11,072 nucleotides of DNA from an uncultured Chitinophagaceae bacterium (GTDB lineage: Bacteria; Bacteroidota; Bacteroidia; Chitinophagales; Chitinophagaceae), in NCBI GenBank assembly GCA_946479005.1, contig CAMLEM010000024.1:1-11072 (forward strand). Reading direction: 5' to 3'. Below, piece after piece: positions 6,310 through 11,072 of the stretch; the first letter of the stretch is position 1, and every line of letters begins with the position of its first letter. A program made the position numbers and the translations under genes. The notes under the pieces were generated by a model. That model ran no database searches, was not told where the DNA came from, and saw nothing but the letters and a program-made list of their open reading frames with translations.

Positions 6310-8157
6310 TTAATATCCTCTTTCGTTTCTTCCCTGCATATAATTGATGAAGGCCTTATTCACCACCCGGTTCCCCCCGGGGGTGGGATAATTCCCCGTA
6401 AAATACCAATCGCCAAGATTATTGGGACAGGACCTGTGCAGATCCTCGATCGTCTGGAAGATCACCTGTACAGGTATCTCAGAACCTTTTGGTGTAACCA
6501 ATTCAGCGATCTTACCCGAAAGCTCCTCGATGGTGAAGAGCTTGTAAAGTTTTTTCACCACATTCTCCGTATGAAGCTGATCGGTTTTTTCAAGTTCCTG
6601 GCATTCCACCAGTAATTCATCGAGGCAGGCGCTTTTGCCTTTCTCTTTGGCGAGGGCCACCGCGGCATTGAAGGCAATAAAGTCACCCATCTTGCTCATA
6701 TCAATGCCATAACAATCGGGATAACGTATCTGGGGGGATGAAGAAACGATGATGATCTTCTTTGGCTTCAGCCTGGCCAGCATCCGGATGATGCTTTCTT
6801 TCAGCGTGGTGCCCCGAACGATGGAATCGTCGATCACCACCAGGCTGTCCACATTCGGGCGGACGGTTCCATAGGTGATATCATAAACGTGCTGGACCAT
6901 TTCATTGCGGCTGCTGTCCTCCGTAATGAAGGTGCGCATCTTTACGTCCTTGATGGCGATCTTCTCGATCCGGATCCTCCGGTTGATCATCTCTTCCAGT
7001 TTCTCCGCATCATAATCCTTTCCCCAGCTTAAGATCCTTTCCAGCTTGATCCGGTTGAGGTAATCCTCCATCCCCTTCAGCATTCCATAAAAAGCGGTTT
7101 CTGCCGTATTCGGTATGAAAGAGAAGATCGTGTTCTTCAGGTCGTGGTCAATGGCATTGAGCACCTGCTCGCTGAGGTTATATCCCAGCGCGATCCGCTC
7201 CCGGTAGATCTTTTCATCGCTTCCGCGGGAGAAATAGATCCGCTCAAAACTGCAGGCCTTCCTTTCTTTGGGAGGCAGCACTTCACAGATCTCAATGCCT
7301 CCATTCTCATCTACGATCAGGGCGTTCCCGGGCATCAGTTCCTTTACTTCGTTCTCAGCAACATTGAAGCTGGTTCGAATGGCGGCCCTTTCTGAAGCGG
7401 CCACCACCACTTCATCATCAATGTAATAATAGGAGGGCCTGATGCCGTGCGCGTCGCGAAACACAAAACCAATTCCATTTCCGGTCATACCCCCCACGTG
7501 AAATCCCCCATCCAGCATCGGCAGGGTTTTTCGAAGCACTTTCTTAATATCGAGATGGCCGGGAGATTCTTCATCCTCGGCGCTGAGTTGTGTGTGCATC
7601 AGTTCGATCATCGCGGCGAGATCGCTGAAGCGCACATTCTCGTGGGGTTCTTTACCGATCTTCTCAAAAAGTTCGTTGGAATTGACAATATTGAAATTCC
7701 CTGCCAGTGCCAGGTTGCGCGAAGGAATGGTATGGCGGTTCACGAAGGGATGGCAGTATTCCAGCTTATTCTTCCCCTGTGTGCCATAACGCAAATGCCC
7801 AAGCATCAACTCTCCCAGGAAACGAACGTGACCTTTCATCAGCCCGGGGTGCATCCGGATATTCGGATGATACTCTTCAATATCCTTTATTTCCTGCCCA
7901 AATTGCTGGAAGATATCGGCGATCGCCTGGGGTGCATTGCTGCGAACCCGGTGAAGAAAGGGATAGCCGGGTTCCACGTTCAGCTTTACCGTGGCCACCC
8001 CAGCTCCATCCTGTCCTCGATTATGCTGCTTCTCCATCAGGAGGTAGAGCTTATTGAGGCCCCACAGCACGGTTCCATATTTCTGCTGGTAGTATGAGAA
8101 CGACTTCCGTAAGCGGATAAAGGCCAATCCGCACTCGTGTTTGATAGGATCGCTCAT
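6310..8157 (-). CDS. purF: Amidophosphoribosyltransferase (PurF-type, long form)
   Basis: A 615-residue enzyme for the first step of purine synthesis: PRPP plus glutamine and water give phosphoribosylamine, glutamate and pyrophosphate. The N-terminal Ntn-type glutaminase domain shows HECGLAF, so C9 should become the N-terminal nucleophile after removal of an 8-residue propeptide; NRGQDGAGVA (46-55); GHLRYGTQG (120-128); LAGNFN (151-156); and FRDAHGIRP (233-241). The phosphoribosyltransferase domain shows the PRPP loop VVIDDSIVRGTT (440-451). It is over 100 residues longer than B. subtilis PurF, with extra sequence at about 345-425 and 505-575, and ends in CPNNLGDWYFTGNYPTPGG. C302, C482 and C577 match three Fe-S ligands of the B. 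subtilis enzyme; the fourth position is N580. The start lies 23 nt after the upstream SurA-like stop codon, with a -7 box in the gap. It could be a paralogue beside a standard PurF elsewhere; that cannot be judged here. Confidence 0.9.
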   Translation of the reverse strand: MSDPIKHECGLAFIRLRKSFSYYQQKYGTVLWGLNKLYLLMEKQHNRGQDGAGVATVKLNVEPGYPFLHRVRSNAPQAIADIFQQFGQEIKDIEEYHPNIRMHPGLMKGHVRFLGELMLGHLRYGTQGKNKLEYCHPFVNRHTIPSRNLALAGNFNIVNSNELFEKIGKEPHENVRFSDLAAMIELMHTQLSAEDEESPGHLDIKKVLRKTLPMLDGGFHVGGMTGNGIGFVFRDAHGIRPSYYYIDDEVVVAASERAAIRTSFNVAENEVKELMPGNALIVDENGGIEICEVLPPKERKACSFERIYFSRGSDEKIYRERIALGYNLSEQVLNAIDHDLKNTIFSFIPNTAETAFYGMLKGMEDYLNRIKLERILSWGKDYDAEKLEEMINRRIRIEKIAIKDVKMRTFITEDSSRNEMVQHVYDITYGTVRPNVDSLVVIDDSIVRGTTLKESIIRMLARLKPKKIIIVSSSPQIRYPDCYGIDMSKMGDFIAFNAAVALAKEKGKSACLDELLVECQELEKTDQLHTENVVKKLYKLFTIEELSGKIAELVTPKGSEIPVQVIFQTIEDLHRSCPNNLGDWYFTGNYPTPGGNRVVNKAFINYMQGRNERGY

Positions 8158-8165
8158 TGAAGCCG

Positions 8166-8173
8166 CAAAGGTA
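8166..8173 (-). promoter_or_regulatory. -7 promoter box upstream of purF
   Basis: On the minus strand, TACCTTTG matches TAnnTTTG at every fixed position and ends 8 nt before the purF ATG. No TTG lies about 19 nt further upstream, where the end of the SurA-like gene is. It could be a secondary promoter inside the operon that drives purF and the phosphatase gene with a very short leader. Confidence 0.45.
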
Positions 8174-8180
8174 AGAATTA

Positions 8181-9542
8181 TTAAAAACCTTTGGGGTCGC
8201 TAAACTTGGAAAGATTGGGGCAGTCCGCCTCTGTAGCCGGGTCCACCATAATATAATAAGTGGGGATCCTTTCTCTCAGCCAGGATTCAATGGCCTTTGC
8301 TTTCTTTTCTTCGAGGGCGAAATCGGAGATCTTGCTGTAGTCGTCGGTAAGGTTCATCCTGTGCGGCTCGCTCCTGGATTTGAAATAGACCAGTCGTACG
8401 CCTTTTTTGCCCTGTTCATCGGAGAAAGCCACCGGGCTGGAAAGATCGCCTACTGCCATCGTGCTGATCGTAGCTACCATATCCTTATCGAGCTGATCGA
8501 TGGTGACATAAGGAGCGCCCTCCCGGTTGGTAAGCATCGGGCCCGCATATTTCACCATATCATCATTGCTGAACCTCACCGCGGCGGCATTGAAGCCGAT
8601 CTTCCCCTGCTGGATCACGGTTCGGATGGAGTCGAGCTTTGCCTTCGCGGCATTGATCTCCTCATCGGTCACCGGGGGTATCCTAAGAATATGCCTCACA
8701 ATGGCATCATCGCCGAGGCGTTGAACCATCTGGATGATATGATAACCGAATTTCGATTTCACAGGCGCCGAGATCTCTCCTTCTTTCAAACGGAAGGCTG
8801 TTGACATAAACACCGGGTCCCAGGTCTTTTCATTCCTGTTGATCTGGTATTGCCCCCCCCGCTCCTTGCTTCCAGGATCTTCCGATACCGACCGGGCGAG
8901 CGCTTCAAAGGTGGTCAGCTTCGATTCGATCTGCCGGCGATAATTGTTCATTTCGCCCACGATATATTCTTCGATGGCACGGGAAGCTTTGGGATAGATC
9001 ACGATCTGCCCGATCTCGAGTTCCGATTCATAAAAAGGAAGACTATCCTTGGGGATCTTATCAAAAAAGGATCTTACCTCATTCGGTGTGATCCGTACAT
9101 TCTCAACGATCTTTCGTTGCATCGCCATCGCGAGCTTTTGTTCCTTTACCGATTCTCTTGCATCATCCTTGATCTGGTAAATCGTCTTACCCGCCATTTC
9201 TTCCAGGGCTTCCTGGCTTCCCAGCTGGGCAATATAATAACGCACTTTCTGGTCCAGTTCCGCTTCCACTTCCTCATCAGTAACCGGCAGTGAGTCCTTC
9301 ATTGCCTGGAGCATCAGCACTTTAGAAATGATGGCCTGTTCCATAATCAGGCATTCCGCGTTATCGGGGATCTGCCCGCCCTGCCGGGCGATATCGGATA
9401 TCGAGTTCACGATATCTGAATGAAGGATGATCCTGTCGCCAACAATGGCCCCGATTTTATCGGCGATCACACGCTGTGCCTGGGCGCCTGCCACGGCCGA
9501 AAATCCAAGGAAAAATATAAGTACGGGAACGAGCCTTTTCAT
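8181..9542 (-). CDS. SurA-like periplasmic peptidylprolyl isomerase / outer-membrane protein chaperone
   Basis: A 453-residue exported protein. From the ATG at 9542 it begins with a Sec signal peptide: MKR, a hydrophobic core (LVPVLIFFLGF) and a likely cleavage after AQA (residue 22). Next come a SurA N-like helical domain (about 26-150), a first parvulin domain (about 175-278, with RGGQY and FGYHIIQ), a second, degenerate parvulin domain (about 281-390, starting IVRHILRIPP) and a C-terminal helix (about 398-432). SurA-like proteins escort unfolded outer-membrane proteins through the periplasm. The first domain has Gln (Q179) where parvulins often have the first active-site His but keeps H268; the second has H284 but lacks the FGYHI segment. 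Exactly two cysteines remain in the mature protein, C64 and C441. The frame is open to a TTG at 9560 and an ATG at 9551, but both would fall in or beside the promoter box, so 9542 is preferred. Confidence 0.87.
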   Translation of the reverse strand: MKRLVPVLIFFLGFSAVAGAQAQRVIADKIGAIVGDRIILHSDIVNSISDIARQGGQIPDNAECLIMEQAIISKVLMLQAMKDSLPVTDEEVEAELDQKVRYYIAQLGSQEALEEMAGKTIYQIKDDARESVKEQKLAMAMQRKIVENVRITPNEVRSFFDKIPKDSLPFYESELEIGQIVIYPKASRAIEEYIVGEMNNYRRQIESKLTTFEALARSVSEDPGSKERGGQYQINRNEKTWDPVFMSTAFRLKEGEISAPVKSKFGYHIIQMVQRLGDDAIVRHILRIPPVTDEEINAAKAKLDSIRTVIQQGKIGFNAAAVRFSNDDMVKYAGPMLTNREGAPYVTIDQLDKDMVATISTMAVGDLSSPVAFSDEQGKKGVRLVYFKSRSEPHRMNLTDDYSKISDFALEEKKAKAIESWLRERIPTYYIMVDPATEADCPNLSKFSDPKGF

Positions 9543-9557
9543 ACAATGCATAAGATT

Positions 9558-9565
9558 CAAAATTA
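9558..9565 (-). promoter_or_regulatory. -7 promoter box upstream of the SurA-like gene
   Basis: On the minus strand, TAATTTTG matches TAnnTTTG fully and lies 15 nt before the ATG at 9542. The triplet 19 nt upstream of it is TTC (9585-9587), a near match to the -33 TTG. It lies in the gap after infB, so the SurA-like gene can probably be transcribed both by read-through and from its own promoter. It also argues against the in-frame TTG at 9558-9560, which is part of the box. Confidence 0.5.
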
Positions 9566-9605
9566 CCTATAGAGGCCAAGCCTGGAAGGCGTTTTAACTT
9601 TTCGT

Positions 9606-11072
9606 TTAAAGTGTCCTCTTCACCTCTTCAATTTCATACGCCTCCACGATATCTCCCACTTTAATATCACTGAAATTCTTGATCGTCAACCCGCATTCCA
9701 TCCCCGACAACACTTCCTTCGCGTCGTCTTTGAATCGCTTCAATGACCCGAGTTCAGCCTGTCCTTCCCCTGTCGGATAGATCACGATACCATCGCGGAT
9801 CAAACGCACTTTCGAATCCCTGCGGATCTTTCCATCCAGCACATAACATCCCGCCACGGTGGCCTTGTCGAACTTGAACACTTCCCGCACTTCCACGTCG
9901 GCGGTGATCTTCTCCTGCACCTTGGGTTCGAGCATTCCTTCCATCGCGCTCTTCACTTCTTCGATCGCATTGTAGATGATGGAATACATCTTGATCTCGA
10001 TACCGGCATTTTCTGCCAGTCTCGAAGCCTGCAGCGAAGGACGCACGTTAAAGGCAATCACGATCGCGTCGGATGCTTCCGCCAGCACGATATCACTTTC
10101 GTTGATCTGTCCCACCCCTTTATGGATCACACTTACGACGATCTCTTGTGTAGATAATTTCTGTAATGAATCGCTCAGGGCTTCCACTGATCCATCCACG
10201 TCACCCTTGATGATCACCTTCAATTCCTTGAAGCTTCCCAGTGCCAGGCGTCTTCCGATCTCGTCCAGGGTAATATGCTTTTTCGCACGGATACCCTGTT
10301 CACGCAGGATCTGCGCCCGCCTGTTCGCGATCTCCTTGGCTTCGGCCTCATCGGCGTATACCTTGAATTTCTCACCGGCCTGGGGAGCGCCATTCAAACC
10401 GAGGATCACCGCCGGCGCAGAAGGTTCTGCTGCCTCAGCTTTTTTGCCTCTTTCATTGAACATCGCTTTCACGCGGCCGTAATACTGGCCGCTCACGATG
10501 AGATCACCGGGATGAAGCGTTCCGTTTTCCACGAGCAGGGTGGCCACGAATCCACGCCCCTTGTCCAGGGAGGCTTCAATGATGGTCCCGTTCGCTTCCC
10601 TGTCGGGGTTTGCTTTCAGGTCAAGCAGTTCTGCTTCCAGTAATATTTTCTCCAGGAGTTTGTCAATGTTCAATCCCTTCTTCGCTGCGATCTCCTGGCT
10701 CTGGAACTTACCACCCCATTCTTCCACGAGAAGATTCATTTGTGAAAGCTGCTCATAGATCTTCTGGGGGTTCGCTCCATCCTTGTCGATCTTGTTAATA
10801 GCGAAGATCATCGGCACACCGGCAGCCTGGGCGTGGCTGATCGCTTCCCGGGTTTGTGGCATCACGGCATCATCCGCCGCGATCACGATCACCGCAATAT
10901 CGGTGACCTTGGCACCACGGGCACGCATAGCCGTAAAAGCTTCGTGACCCGGCGTATCAAGGAAGGTGATCTCTTTTCCATTCGGCAGTTCCACCTGGTA
11001 AGCTCCGATGTGCTGGGTGATACCACCCGCTTCTCCCGCCACCACGTTGGCACTGCGGATATAGTCAAGCAG
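9606..11072 (-). CDS. infB: Translation initiation factor IF-2, C-terminal part
   Basis: The frame is open to the right edge, so the gene is cut at its 5' end; 488 sense codons remain. It begins within the GTPase domain just after the P-loop, which should lie right outside. Visible are switch [12 protein letters not shown] (codons 13-23); DTPGHEAF (39-46, G3); and NKID (93-96, G4). Then follow the EF-Tu-like beta-barrel domain II ([19 protein letters not shown]), the IF2 domain 3 ([15 protein letters not shown] segment, here [16 protein letters not shown]), and the C-terminal beta-barrel that binds fMet-tRNA, including [23 protein letters not shown]-2 is the GTPase that brings initiator tRNA to the 30S subunit and promotes subunit joining. 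All recognised segments are intact. It is followed after a short gap by the SurA-like gene on the same strand. Confidence 0.97.
   Translation of the reverse strand: MLDYIRSANVVAGEAGGITQHIGAYQVELPNGKEITFLDTPGHEAFTAMRARGAKVTDIAVIVIAADDAVMPQTREAISHAQAAGVPMIFAINKIDKDGANPQKIYEQLSQMNLLVEEWGGKFQSQEIAAKKGLNIDKLLEKILLEAELLDLKANPDREANGTIIEASLDKGRGFVATLLVENGTLHPGDLIVSGQYYGRVKAMFNERGKKAEAAEPSAPAVILGLNGAPQAGEKFKVYADEAEAKEIANRRAQILREQGIRAKKHITLDEIGRRLALGSFKELKVIIKGDVDGSVEALSDSLQKLSTQEIVVSVIHKGVGQINESDIVLAEASDAIVIAFNVRPSLQASRLAENAGIEIKMYSIIYNAIEEVKSAMEGMLEPKVQEKITADVEVREVFKFDKATVAGCYVLDGKIRRDSKVRLIRDGIVIYPTGEGQAELGSLKRFKDDAKEVLSGMECGLTIKNFSDIKVGDIVEAYEIEEVKRTL

Noticed and set aside
6373..6383. CCCCCC-GGGGG palindrome near the end of purF
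   Set aside because: It encodes the conserved TPGG segment in proline and glycine codons, so coding explains it; no sign of a regulatory role.
7447..8097. Long plus-strand open frame (about 216 codons) opposite purF
   Set aside because: It lies fully inside the strongly supported purF gene on the other strand and its translation has no recognisable domain; it is a shadow frame.
9571..9592. Small hairpin (GCCT, 3-nt loop, AGGC) after infB as a terminator
   Set aside because: The stem is only 4 bp and on the infB strand it is not followed by a U-tract; too weak to call.
1..11072. CRISPR array, tRNA or rRNA genes, insertion sequences, integrase or attachment sites
   Set aside because: None seen: no regularly spaced repeats, no cloverleaf-like stretch, no transposase or recombinase motifs; intergenic regions are too short to hold most of them.

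Overview
The window looks like an ordinary chromosomal stretch from a member of the Bacteroidota, most likely Chitinophagaceae or a close relative. The support is indirect. Base composition is close to balanced, and start codons lack convincing Shine-Dalgarno sequences. Three genes carry the Bacteroidota-type -7 promoter box (TAnnTTTG) just upstream of the start. PurF is the long, roughly 615-residue form with the Bacteroidota-style C-terminal tail. No phage, transposon, CRISPR or tRNA signal was seen.

Left part (1-5769, plus strand): the C-terminal two thirds of an M16 zinc-peptidase-like protein; a two-helix membrane protein with a duplicated beta-rich domain and no known function; a PLP-dependent class I/II aminotransferase; and a MurG-like glycosyltransferase. 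These four have separate intergenic regions and do not look like one operon. Between the aminotransferase and the glycosyltransferase, on the minus strand, lies a 46-codon lipoprotein gene with a clear lipobox.

Right part (5803-11072, minus strand), in transcription order: infB (translation initiation factor IF-2, its 5' end outside the window), a SurA-like periplasmic peptidylprolyl isomerase, a PurF-type amidophosphoribosyltransferase, and a SixA-type histidine phosphatase. Gaps are short (about 60, 23 and 9 nt), so read-through is likely, but -7-like boxes also sit in front of the SurA-like gene and purF. The block mixes translation, envelope biogenesis and purine synthesis; it does not look like a dedicated pathway.

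I found no convincing new multi-gene system. The more interesting signals are small: a promoter/palindrome unit that appears to give the aminotransferase an almost leaderless mRNA; a perfect 8-bp inverted repeat between the divergent lipoprotein and glycosyltransferase genes; PurF keeping three of four expected Fe-S cysteines; a SurA-like protein with exactly two mature cysteines near its ends; and a short CACGGATG-type repeat that supplies the stop codon of the glycosyltransferase.
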